From NCBI GenBank assembly GCA_031772625.1, contig CM062810.1, positions 708,959,584 through 709,023,583 on the forward strand: DNA of 64,000 bases. Reading direction: 5' to 3'. The position numbers and the translations under genes are program-made. Each line of letters opens with the position of its first letter. The first letter of the stretch is position 1. Below, in pieces: positions 45,047 through 55,316 of the stretch. This DNA comes from Pinus tabuliformis (Eukaryota > Streptophyta > Pinopsida > Pinales > Pinaceae). The notes beneath the pieces were generated by a model that saw only the letters and a program-made list of their open reading frames with translations, made no database searches and was not told the DNA's origin.

Positions 45047-45781
45047 CTCATGACAATTAAAGCATCACACTTTATATTTGTTAATCTTCTTCCCACCATG
45101 GGAAGAATTCGATTTGGAATGGGAAGCCTTCCCTTTCCCTTTCCACGCCTTACTTGCTAAGGCTAGATTTTCTTCATCATCATGCTTAGATGAAGAACCA
45201 TCTTTGGTGTTTCTCCTGATCTCCTCCTGCATCAGATTTGACCACACTCATTCCCAATCTGGCAGTTTCTCTCTTCCATTCACTGAGTCCTGGTTGCTAT
45301 GCCAGCTCTTAGGAAGACTGAGGAGAGCAAGACTCACCATATCATAATTAGTTGTTGTGATTCCTACACTTCCAAGCTCATCTTTATAGGTGGTGAGCTT
45401 GTTCAGATATGTAGAGATCGTGTCACCCTTTTCACACTTGATTTTCCGAAGCTTGTCCTTCAGCGCCAACTTCCTCTGGTCGCTGCTGTTCTAATATAGA
45501 TCCTTCAATGTCTTCCACATTGAAAACAGAGTCTCCTTCCCATGGAGACTCGAGACAATATGGTCTTGAACTCCCTCCAGAAGAATCCTCCTCGCTCTTG
45601 CCACACATTTCTTCCATTCCACCAATTCTTGGGCATTAGCTGTTACTGGCTTGGGGACTTCTTGACTAATGAAGTCCTTCAAACCATTATCTTCTAATAC
45701 TGCTTCCATGTGATCCTTCCAGGCTATGTAATTCGAGCTTCCATCCAAGGCATACTCGAGTCTCAAGCCATTGAATGCCAT
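45047..45781 (-). pseudogene. Copia-2 gag
   Basis: It starts at ATG 45781 (MAFNGLRLEYALDGSSNY), about 110 bp after the primer site. Three frames (45781-45491, 45469-45248, 45247-45065) carry the copia gag blocks IAWKDHMEAVLEDNGL, CVARARRILLEGVQDH and GDTISTYLNKLTTYKDEL. A TGA at about 45066 precedes the zinc knuckle. At least two shifts break it. Confidence 0.85.
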
Positions 45782-45890
45782 TGGTGAACTTTGAGATGTG
45801 ATAAGAAATCAATTTTGTACCTACAATCAAGAACTTTAAACTTTGAACTTCTCCCTTGTTTGTATACTGTTCTCCGCTTTGATCACCTTT

Positions 45891-45902
45891 GCTCTGATAC
45901 CA
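45891..45902 (-). other. Primer binding site of copia-2
   Basis: The minus strand reads TGGTATCAGAGC exactly, the initiator-Met primer site, directly after the 5' LTR. It sets the orientation. Confidence 0.92.
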
Positions 45903-46882
45903 TGGATAAATTCTCACTATAGATTAAACTGATTATGCAATGTACTAAAGCAAAATACTTAATCTACTTATACAATCAAACTTGTAGAAGCTTAATCAAT
46001 TTTGAGCAAGATCAACCAGAACACATATAATAGAGAAGAAGATTCAATCACACATGAAACATAGAAGAATACTCTGGGGAAAGCCTTAGCTAAAAACCCC
46101 GCTATCTGTATTATCATACAACTGGAAATATCTCAGGATTACACAAAGCTTTAGCTCTCAAGCTATCCATCTTTCAGTACAATCCCTCACTGTTGCTCAT
46201 AGACAAAATAGACAACACATATGCCTTCCTTCAGTCCTACGAGCCTCCTATTTTCTTGTGCAGTTTCTCCTGGGTCCTCCAGCTGCCACCTGTGTGATTC
46301 TCACCTCACACACTGCTCTGACCTCTATAGTAACTACATAATCCTCAAGGAATGAATTCCTTCTGCATGCAAGAGATATTCACATGGGAATATTCTAGCA
46401 ACTGATAGTACATTTTCCTTTCATTTAATCTCAATTGGGTCTTTGTCTGAACTGACATGCATTGGTTATTTATGAGAGAATATTCAGTTATCTGGAGAAC
46501 ACTAGTTGCATGCATGCATTAACTCACTGAACTCACAATTAATTCCTCAAACTGTTTGGAACTAATTTAACTGGACTTAACTCAGTTAACTGAGCTAACT
46601 AATTACAACTCAAATACAACTCATCCTTATCTCCTTAATTAAGCGATAACTTCCTTAATCAAAGGGATAACTATTGCATGTCTTTACAAAGACTTCATGT
46701 TTGAATTTCACCAACTAATTAACTCAAGATGAATTAATTAATTATTTTTCAAATAGCTGGGGAGACTAAATTTAAATTTAAATTCTCAATTTTAATTCAA
46801 GGAAAAATTAAAATTGGAATATATCTTGAAATGCTATCTATATCAATGCTATTTTTAGCATTTCTTATTGCTATTTTCAACA
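45903..46882 (-). repeat. 5' LTR of copia-2 (980 bp)
   Basis: Plus-strand TGGATAAATTC to TTTTCAACA. It matches 31193-32164 throughout. It has an extra ACATAGAAGAATACT-like stretch near 46060 absent from the other LTR. Confidence 0.92.
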
Positions 46883-46887
46883 AAGAG

Positions 46888-47206
46888 GACTGATATTCTT
46901 TGAGGGCTAGGAACCCAAGATAAGAATAGTCCTAGAAGGTCATATTCAGTGAACACCCAGGTGTGTATGTACCTTGAGAGAAAATGACTAAAGTGTTTGT
47001 AAGTCATTGGTCTCGTTAACATTACGCTCTGATCTATTAAGAGATAAATCTGTCAGTGAAGGCCTTGTTGTGGAAAAAATGTTGGTTACTATGATGCTAT
47101 AACAGATTGAATTCCAATCCCGCTTCTCTTATGTGAATTCTTCCAGGCTAAAACATAGCCAAACACCTTGTAATGTTGTACGAATACCTCCCTATTTAAG
47201 ATGGAG
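46888..47206 (+). other. Internal region of array copy 3, second part
   Basis: It resumes the sequence cut at 26171 (GGACTGATATTCTTTGAGGG) and runs to the polypurine-like tract before the 3' LTR (here TTAAGATGGAG, with one A-to-T or G-to-T change). No gene. Confidence 0.85.
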
Positions 47207-48452
47207 TGTTGAAGGAAATGTAGCTAGGTTCGGTCTTCATAAATGTGCTTTTGATATTTGTATTTATTCAAGAAAAGAAATATTATTTTTATAATATATG
47301 TCAGTGAGTTTCTTGCTCATTGAAATAGGTATACCACATGTTAAAGTGTTATAGGTTAGTCAACGATTCAAAAGAAAATGTTGAAGACCTTAAGGACATG
47401 TTACACCATGTATGTTTATGTATTAGAGTCAAGAGAATACCTCTAAGAAAATTCAACAAGTCTCCTTCATGTAATGGCACCTACAAAGAAGCAATCTGAA
47501 TTAAATAAGTCAAGTCTGCGTAAAGGAGGGACAAACCTCTATATATATATGTTGTCCACTCCTCAAAAGTCAACACATTCCTCTTTGAAATCAGCAAAGG
47601 TAGGAAGATGAGAAAAGGGTAGAAAGGGATGAAGAAAGGGTATCCAAGAGCAACAAAGAAGAAGGGTACACAACTGAAGTCAAGAGGATTGTTTTCTAGG
47701 GTAGAAAACAGTCACACATACGAGAAACAAAAGCAACCCTGTAGTCATAACTGCAACAATATAACAGTCCTAAACTTATCTTTGTTTGGGATATAAACTA
47801 AGGCCTACAAGGCCTCCTACTTAAGTGAAGAAAACTCTCTCTCAAGCGAAGGTAAAAGGGGCCTAATTCACAAGGATACCTTCCACACATGCGAAGGTCT
47901 AGCATTGTTTTACAGTCACATAAAGTCTACATCTACATCTCAAGAATGAGCTTGTTTGGTTGAAAGAAGGAAAGTGTCTACATAAGTAAAGGATATCATT
48001 ATGTATAGAAGAGAAGCATCTCATCTAGTGCTCACATAAATAAGGTCTAAGTACATCTGGAAGAAGGAGGATGAAGTGTCGGGGAAAAAAGTGCCGGAAG
48101 AAGAAAGACTAAGTGTCGGGAAACAAAGTGCAGAAAGGAGGAAGGAATTGACTTGTGCTTGGAGGGTATTCTTGTCAAGTGTCTAGGGTTTTCCATTGAT
48201 CAATAAGAAGCTTCAATAAGAGAAACTTACTAAAGGGTTTTCTTCTCAAGAGAAGAGAGGTTTTGGCCCTAGCAGAGAGCCAACATATTGTGTTCTTGTT
48301 CTTATCTTTTTGGTAGCAGTTTGATGAAGTACACACACATGCATTACTAATAAGAAGAAGAAGATTAAGCTAACAAGAAAAGTAAAAAGACTCCACAAGT
48401 TATCAAGTCAAGAAGAATCACACTACACCTAATTGCCCTTGATTCTTCAACG
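47207..48452 (+). repeat. 3' LTR of copy 3 (1246 bp)
   Basis: It starts TGTTGAAG and ends CTTCAACG (final A to G), then ATTTT. It carries the 3'-type bases. Its TATA element is altered to CTCTATATATATATG. Confidence 0.9.
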
Positions 48453-49899
48453 ATTTTTTTACACCACAATATCAGGTGTTGTGATTGACGACATAACACT
48501 TAGGTGTTAAGCCCTTGAGTATATTACGGGGGCTTATCTCCTTGTGTGCTTGCTTTCTATCCTTCGTTCTTTGGGCTTCCACTACCATCTGCCAACAATC
48601 AACATCAGAACTCCCTGTATAAGGTATTTCTCAAAATTCAATTACGAAGGAGTTACGAAATTTCAAGCCTTTGAAATACCCATGTGGTGTCTCCACAACA
48701 CCTAGGTGTTAAGCCTTGTTCTGTGCCATTGGTTCTTTGGGCTCCATGACCAAGCACCAACAACATCGGAGCTCCCTACTATCAGAACTTTTTCAAAAAT
48801 CAATTACAACAAAGTTACGGAATCTACGACCTCTGATATACCTCTAGGATGACATCATGCTTTTGTCACTAATCCCACGTGGCATATCCTTAATGGCGAC
48901 ATGTGTCACTGGGATTTGCCCCATTAGGACACCGAATAATGCTGAAACTAATTTCCACGTGTCCTTTATACAGTCAGATGATGCTGATGTCATCTTCCAT
49001 AGTCAGCTCCTGAGGGCCATTCAATAGTTTTCATGTGTAATGTCTGAGGAGAGAGAAAGGGTCCTTTGGTCCTTGGTTTTCTAAACAATTTCTTTGTAAA
49101 TCTTGCTCCTCGTAACCCTCAAAAATTTTAAAGAATTCAATAATAAGGAATTATGAAATTACAATATACCGACCTTCCTATTGACTTAGACTTGGACCTC
49201 CAAAATTCTGAAGTTTCGAAGTTTCGATAATTGAATTCCTGGTATTGGATTAGAACTTTCTCAAAAAGCAATTATATTGAGGTTACAAATCTCCAACCTC
49301 TGATATTTCAACCTCCCAAAGCTATGAAGTTCTAGGAATCAGATCCTTGGTATCATATTGAAACTTTCTCAAAAAGCAATGATATTGAGGTTACGAAATA
49401 TCTGACCTCCGATATTTTGACCTTTTGATATTTCGGCCTTCTGAGATTCCACCCTTCCAACATCCGAAGACTCCAACCCTCCAAAATTCAGGGTTCTGAA
49501 ATTCGGCCTTCTACTAAGGTTCCAAAATTCGACCTGCTTCCAAGGACTTCAAGATCCTTACTTCGACTATCAATAACTTTTGATCCCAAGATCCATTCAT
49601 GGACTTCCACATACCATTGGAGAGCTATTTCTGAGCACTAACCAACTATGCTAACTCCAAGAGTATCTAAGGTAATATCTTGAGGCAGAATCTCCTCCAA
49701 ATTCTGGGACTCCCACATTGGGACAATGGGGGCCCTCCATGCTTTAACTTGTACATCAAAGACCACCAACTGGTAAAAAATCACAAATATTGCATATATT
49801 ACTAGTAATGAATTGTGAATCAGAGCTTCACTGATGAAGTTTCTAACTATTGAGATCACAATATAAATTTGAAAGTTTGAAATCTACAAGTGATTAGCA
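48453..49899 (+). repeat. Spacer 3 of the array (truncated)
   Basis: Co-linear with the first 1447 bp or so of the other spacers up to GTGATTAGCA, where similarity stops. The last 140 bp or so are missing or displaced. No gene seen. Confidence 0.88.
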
Positions 49900-50079
49900 A
49901 GCTTCACTAGCTTGTCATTTACACATGGCAATTGAAACCTACTAAAAATTATGTTTGTGGCTAACCAAATACTAAATTTAGCCTTTTTTTAGATGCAATT
50001 CATCTTTCACAATGGCAAAAATTGTGGGAAAATCATGTTTTCTCAAATATGGATGAAATTCCTCACTAAATTTGTGTTT
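49900..50079. other. Unassigned junction sequence
   Basis: About 180 AT-rich bases between the array and the long-LTR gypsy element. They match neither the spacer nor the start of that element's other LTR. No gene or clear target duplication is visible. Confidence 0.4.
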
Positions 50080-50849
50080 TAGTAGGCAGACTGGTCGTAT
50101 GGTATCGCCTTGACCGCGATTTCGCATAGAGGCAAGTAAGATGTCCCTATTGGTAGCAAGGGTATGACATATGCAACAAGTCAAGGAAGGTGCATGAGCG
50201 GTTCTAACACACAGAGGGTGAGGTGAGTGCACCCCTTGGAAACCTATGAAAGCACGAAATTAAGAAGGGAACACACAAGCTAAGATGCATCAAAAACTGG
50301 AAGGCAAGTGAGCTAGCAATCCAAAGTGATGGTTAAACCAACAACACATTTTAGTAAGATTCATACATACATATACAGAAAATAGCTACACATGCATGCG
50401 TAAGCAAAGAGATACATATATCATTTTGAGTAAACAAGATAGCTAAAATACAATATGACATATGCATGAAACTTGTTGGCTTTGTTATATTAAGAAGTGT
50501 AATTTCCATTCATACAATACAACCATGACCAACCACTAGTTCTGATAGTGGAACGTTACAGTCACTGCCGCCTACTCCTCCAAATAGATATAATAGCTCT
50601 GTAGAGTGGAGAAGCCAAGGCTCATTACAATATTGTCCAAGCTTTCTCCAAGATACTCCTATTGGAAGATTGGCTGACCAAGATCCTATACAATGAGTTA
50701 GGAGGGACTATATATAGCAAAGGGTGGGGTGGCCCTTGACATTCCCCTTTGAGACTATTCACCTACCCTCATGACTCTTCAACTACTATATGACTGTTAC
50801 ATTCAACTATCGACACGTGAAGTTCCACTTGACAAGACGTTACATACAA

Positions 50850-51260
50850 TCTGCACATGTACCCATGTGAGACAAAATAGGCTTGAATAAACCATGCAAG
50901 ACATCACTAACACTCGAATGTTGTGTAATACCAACTCTTTGACATCCTTGCGATGATCGACGGTGGCAAATTGATGCCAATCTTGGTCATCCTTGATGGT
51001 GTTCGTGCGCTCAATGGTGACATCCTACTAAAAGCAAACTCTTACCTCTGTTGCATCCAGGTACATTGATATGGCCCCTCTGTCCAACTCATTTGATAGC
51101 ACATGCATCATCGTCTCGAGTGTGGCTAGACCAGCAACATACTGATGCATAGTGTCTGTGTTGATCTCCAAGTGTGTGTTGGTGACCATGTGCACCAACT
51201 CGTCGAAGTACATGTTTAGCTCTAGTCGGACTTGCTTCTTGTCTTTGCCTTAGTTAATGT
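50850..51260 (-). pseudogene. Coding-like segment inside the gypsy-3 3' LTR
   Basis: The minus strand holds a 61-codon frame 51213-51028 (LSNELDRGAISMYLDATEVRV). It continues past two stops (TAG TAG near 51030) as DVTIERTNTIKDDQDWHQF and VDHRKDVKELVLHN. The matching frame in the 5' LTR (57763-58170) has most of these residues. I recognise no domain. It could be an LTR-encoded protein or a captured gene fragment. Confidence 0.4.
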
Positions 51261-51429
51261 GCCAAATGGAATCGCATGTGTGCGCACAATGACATTCATG
51301 CTGTTGAATTCCCTTGCATGTGATCAACAACACTGCTCACCTTGTCTACTTCGTGCCAGCTGCTGGGATGGATCTATAACTTGTATGGGCACATTTTCAT
51401 CCGTATGTGCATGTTGTGCCCCCTGCTGT

Positions 51430-51900
51430 ACCTGTTCCTGCTGCAACTCATTCTCACGTCTGTGCAACTCTTGTTCTTCCTTGAGTTGCCGCTTCAACAC
51501 ATGTAACTCCTTCTCTATTTCTCTCTCTACCTTCGCGCGATCTTCATGTCACATCATCACCTCATAGCTTCAATCTCCAAAGCTTCTTTCATCATGAGTG
51601 GATTTGCTTTGAATTCACAGCTTTGCTCTGCCTATATGTTGTCAACAACCTTCCTCTTGCATTCGAAGCGTGCAGGTGTGCTGCCTTTTTCTACTACTAA
51701 TGGTGCTGCTTTGCTGTGACGTTGATACCATTTTCATCTTGATGTCCTTGTCCATGAAAAACGTGATGTCTTCATAGATAGGCAAGTTCACAGACACTTG
51801 ATCGACTACATCCCCAGTTGTGTTCTGAACAACGTCTTTGACTATGCTCTCTTGTAAGCCATTATACCTGTGCTGCTGAGAGGGAGACGAAAACCCGTTA
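51430..51900 (-). pseudogene. Second coding-like segment in the gypsy-3 3' LTR, coiled-coil-like
   Basis: The minus strand is open from about 51900 for some 70 codons (NLPIYEDITFFMDKDIKMK). After a shift and stops it gives KANPLMMKEALEIEAMR and a Glu/Gln/Lys-rich helix-like part (QLKEEQELHRRENELQQEQ). The charge pattern suggests a coiled coil. A damaged counterpart lies at about 58420-58860 in the 5' LTR. Function unknown; the similarity to plant coiled-coil tails is only an impression. Confidence 0.35.
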
Positions 51901-52093
51901 TACTTGGAGACATAGAAACACTCATGGCAAGCAATCTGTCAGTTGAGAACCAAAACAAATAGAAGGACTAACATGCAACATACCTATGTGACTATCCATG
52001 AAGATTGTGCAATTTTCACCGGAGGCTGGGAGATTGACTGCCAAAACTACGCAAAGCAAAGTCCGGGCTGTTAGGAAGCTGACTGATTGCTGG

Positions 52094-52240
52094 AATTGTG
52101 CAATGGACAGTCTAACCTAGCCTGATGAGGACTGAAACTGCGCAATGGATAGTCCAGCCTAACCTGCTGAGGACTAAAACTACACAATGTGCAGTCCAGC
52201 CTAGCTTGTTGAGGATTGAAACTGTGCAATGTGCAATTTC
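52094..52240. repeat. 42-bp minisatellite in the gypsy-3 3' LTR
   Basis: Three complete 42-bp units (52094-52135, 52136-52177, 52178-52219) and a partial fourth. Each begins AAYTGYGCAATG and includes TCCAGCCTAGCCTG-like sequence. The 5' LTR has a single complete unit (59048-59089). Confidence 0.85.
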
Positions 52241-53159
52241 AATTAGCAGTGACATGCAACCAAAAAATTGCATTGCGTAGTTTCTGGGGCCAGAAGGACA
52301 CTGCCTCTAAAAATTGTGCAATGCAAGCCTGGAGGTCAGTGTTGGGCCAGATTTGCACAATTTCTGGAGGGAAGGCAGAGCCTTCACTTCCAGAAATGCA
52401 CAGTGCTAGCCGGGCAAGGCACGGTCCTGGCCAAGGCAGCTCAGACCCACCGACGGGCGACCGAAACATGAGAAGTCTGAATGCATGGTGAAACTATGTG
52501 TAAATAAGAGTGAACGACCATGCATGCAAACAATGTGTGCAGGATTCAGAAAATGAGAAAACATGCATGTGTGTGAAGCGAGTAGCCGCAATGACGACCG
52601 TTGGTGCAAAAACAATGTCATGCATGCGACAACAGTGAGATGCGAATGAAAACTGAAACAGTGCTTCTACAAGCTAACATACATCAAAATGACAATAGGT
52701 GCTCACTAAAATCAAGCATACAACACTCACACAAACCGAAACACAAAAAGTGACAGAAACACAACGGAAGACATGAAAAGCGGGCTTACCTTGAAACAAC
52801 TGAGCTGAATGTGCCGATGACTCCTAGGTGCAATGTGGGATGTTAGAGCTGCAAGGTCGATGTGAGGAATGATCTCTATAGCATATGGTTGATGAGTTTT
52901 GATAAGATCGAGATTATGACACGCATGCCACAATCTAGGAAAAGTGACACTTGGCGGGAAGTTTATGAAATGATCCTTGCATGTAACCTCCATCTACTAA
53001 AAATGGATCCATAAATCTAGTTATGCCTTTGCATGATGCCTTGGGAAAAGCAGTCCATGCATGCAAATCAATTTGACTCGGTCCCGAAGGGAAACGGTTA
53101 ACCTGAAGGCACATGCATTGGTCTGCGAGCCTGGGATGAAAATCTGTGTTGTTCCTGGG

Positions 53160-53560
53160 CTGAACAGAGCTGGATGTCTTAGAGGGATTATGCAATTTTT
53201 GGCAGAATAGGTGACTGTCTCCTAGGATTGCGCAATTTTCTCAAGGAAGCCTGTCTGACTGTATTGCGCAATTTCTGAGCCCAGCAGGTTGCTTGACTAA
53301 TTTGTGCAATTTTTGCTAGCTGCTGGGATGGCTGTCCCAAAGGGATTATGAAATTTCTGGGAGTAGCTGGTGACTTCTTCCCAGAATTGTGCAATTTATA
53401 GGTTGAGCAGCTGTCCTGGGATGAATTGCACAATTTTTGAGAGGAAGACTATTAGGAAGAATTGTGTAATTATGGAGCCCAGCTTGGTTTGTGCAATTTT
53501 TGGAGGGAAGGCTGGTTCCCCTCCAAAATCGCGCAATTCCCAGAGGGAGCTTCTCAACGT
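53160..53560. repeat. Degenerate repeats around AATTGTGCAATTT
   Basis: About nine copies of a core near TTGCGCAATTT (or TTGTGCAATTT) recur every 40-50 bp, mixed with CAGC and GGGAGG-rich linkers. The same core occurs in the LTR near 52010, 52350 and 58965. This suggests decayed minisatellite expansion of an LTR-type motif, or that the LTR extends through here. Confidence 0.6.
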
Positions 53561-54614
53561 GTAGTTGCCACTAAGTCTGGAAATCATCCTGTGAAGGAGG
53601 TGGAACAAACTTGCATGCACAGGCTGACAAGACTCTATGAAACAACTGAAGCTGATGTGCTTGACAGTGCAAGGCATGTTGCTAAGGATGGTCGGTAGGG
53701 AGGCTCCAAAACGAAGCTAAGGAAACATTTTGGAGGGTGGTTGTAGTTGCTACGACACTTGGAGATACACTGGTAGAACTCCATCTCTCTAAATGGACCT
53801 TGTTTGTGAAAAGCAATTCTAACACCTCTGGAAGTATTGTTCAGTTCTCTGCTCGTCTTGGTTTCCACAATTGCTTGATTGTAAGATGTAGCATCTGCGA
53901 GGCTCTTGGTCGATTGACACACATTTCAAGCCAAGCCAACATAGTTGTTTCGATTGGGGATGAGGGGTGTATTGGTGCACAATTCATATGATTGTTAGAG
54001 TTTTAGTTTCATCTTTGTTGTTGCTTCGTTGCCAGTAGGCCTGGATAGTAACCCAGCAGAGTCACGTAGGAACACAAGCATCGCTCCGCTACCAGCGAGC
54101 CTGGTCACTACTCCGGCGGAGTTACTTGCATCACCTCTCTATGCAGGAAGCTTTTCTCTTCTTTCGCCTTGTTCATTTTCATTTTTCATTTTTATTTTAT
54201 TTTTCATAACTGTGCATAACACTTATTCATTTCAAAGGTAGAAGAGGGATCCCAACTTATTGAGAGCATAAGAGGTTTTTCCTTCAGAGAAGTAGTTTGT
54301 ATATACCTCTGACGTGCTTGTTAAGGTTTTCCCCCTCATCTTACTCTACTTATTGAGCTGACAAGGATTAACTCAAAAACAACCAACTAGAGTAGGTGAT
54401 ACTAGTTCATGCGCAAGCGTTGTATTTTCAACAAGATTCACTTCGAAGAGTAGGTATTTTCCATTGATGTATCATGGACTGAAGACAACAAGTTCTTACA
54501 TAAGAGGTGGGAGGACAGATAACCAAGTATTGATAGATGTACAAGTCCTCTTGTACTTCACCCAGCTTGTTTCAAGAGTCACACACAGTCCATGTGAAAC
54601 TAACCTACAGACAT

Positions 54615-54745
54615 AAACAAGCAAACAAACCAAAAAGAAAAGTAAGAAGCAAAAGAAAATGTGTATGCAAAGCAAGTAAGCAAACAAACAAACAAGCAAG
54701 CAAACACACAAAGAAAGAAGCAAACATGCATGCAAGCAAACAACT
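54615..54745. repeat. CAAA/CAAG-rich simple repeat
   Basis: AAGCAAACAAACAAAC-type runs with almost no T on the plus strand. No coding function is apparent. The overlapping ORF on the plus strand is a by-product of its composition. Confidence 0.8.
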
Positions 54746-55316
54746 CAAAAGCAAACACTACTCCTACTCCTAAGCTAACAGTGCATGGGTCATCTCACGT
54801 GAAGTGATACTTCCAATGTAGCCACCGGCATATTGGTCAACCAATGTTGGTGAAGGCATGGTTTGCGAACATTGTAGTTGCACAAACCAGCAAGCGTGAA
54901 AGATATAACAATGAAGACAGACACACTTTGAGCTTACAAGTGTCCACAAAACAAAAATGAGTGAAAGTGCATGACATGCACTCTGTGGACTTGCCATGGT
55001 GTTGTGCTACACTGCGTGCAGATGTTCAATGTATGTATTCCCTTGACCATGACATGTAAGAAAACATGAGAAAGGTATACCACTTAAGTTGCGCAAGTGT
55101 GCTTGCTGTGTAAGATTCCTCCAATGCATGAGCGATGGGATCGTGTAGTTTGAGTGGAGGAAGTGAAATCTGAGTGTTTGATTGAACTTGAATATAAAGT
55201 AGAGAGTGATGAGGAGCCTTGTGTGTTTCAAAAATTTCCTGATCGGAAGTGAAACCAACCTCAGGACAGTGAGGACCTGACATAACCATCAGCTCGGGCT
55301 GAAGTGCCTCGACAGT

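Larger units (their letters stand above)
31193..46882 (-). mobile_element. Copia-2, Ty1/copia element split by a gypsy insertion
   Basis: On the minus strand: 5' LTR 46882-45903, initiator-Met primer site 45902-45891, gag, protease, integrase, first part of RT to 42752, then a 9.6-kb gypsy insertion, then the rest of RT and RNase H (33112 to about 32178) and 3' LTR 32164-31193. Target duplication AAGAG (31188-31192 and 46883-46887). Without the gypsy insertion the element is about 6.05 kb. Its target duplication directly adjoins that of copia-1. Confidence 0.94.
22068..48452 (+). mobile_element. Gag-only LTR retrotransposon, array copy 3 (interrupted 26172-46887)
   Basis: 5' LTR 22068-23330, primer site 23331, gag, internal region to 26171, then 20.7 kb of inserted elements. 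The internal region resumes at 46888 and the 3' LTR is 47207-48452. The sequence at the break matches copies 1 and 2 once TAGGC and AAGAG target duplications are allowed for. Flanks are ATTTT on both sides. Confidence 0.88.
8417..49899 (+). repeat. Tandem array of three retrotransposon-plus-spacer segments (third one interrupted)
   Basis: The repeated segment is 5' LTR, internal region with gag, 3' LTR and spacer. Starts of units 2 and 3 are 14639 and 22068, a period of 7429 bp that includes a 366-bp insertion private to unit 2. Unit 1 lacks most of its 5' LTR, which is cut by the chromovirus. Unit 3 is split at 26171 by two copia elements and resumes at 46888. All elements end in the same ATTTT duplication (14634-14638 with 20482-20486; 22063-22067 with 48453-48457; 13054-13058). 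The spacer is the right flank joined to the left flank of the original insertion, so the breakpoint of the duplication lies inside it. Confidence 0.9.
50080..52634 (-). repeat. 3' LTR of gypsy-3 (right edge uncertain)
   Basis: It matches the 5' LTR from the ATCGCCTTGACC block (near 50103 and 56842) to TGCATGCGAC (52630 and 59501). The edge at 52634 is where the other copy is cut by the next element, so the true LTR may extend further. No polypurine tract is visible at 52635. A TATA-like CTATATATAG lies near 50710. One copy of the 213-bp block and more than three copies of a 42-bp repeat set it apart from the 5' LTR. Confidence 0.7.
52635..55316. other. Gypsy-3 internal region without recognisable genes
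   Basis: About 2.7 kb downstream of gag on the minus strand. The ORFs present (up to 95 codons) show no retroelement domain and overlap one another on both strands. It includes the GCAATTT-rich stretch (53160-53560), a pair of short repeats at 54034-54068 and 54090-54124 (GCCTGG..AGTAACCC.GC.GAGT-like), and a CAAA/CAAG-rich simple repeat. Part of it may belong to the LTR. Confidence 0.55.

Noticed and set aside
8417-49899. CRISPR-like or satellite array reading of the repeats
   Set aside because: Units are about 7 kb, carry LTRs and gag, and there are only three. This is segmental duplication of plant DNA.
52216-52491. ORF of 91 codons in the gypsy-3 LTR
   Set aside because: It overlaps the minisatellite, is open on both strands, and shows no domain.
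54537-54773. Lys/Gln-rich ORF on the plus strand
   Set aside because: It is produced by the CAAA/CAAG simple repeat.
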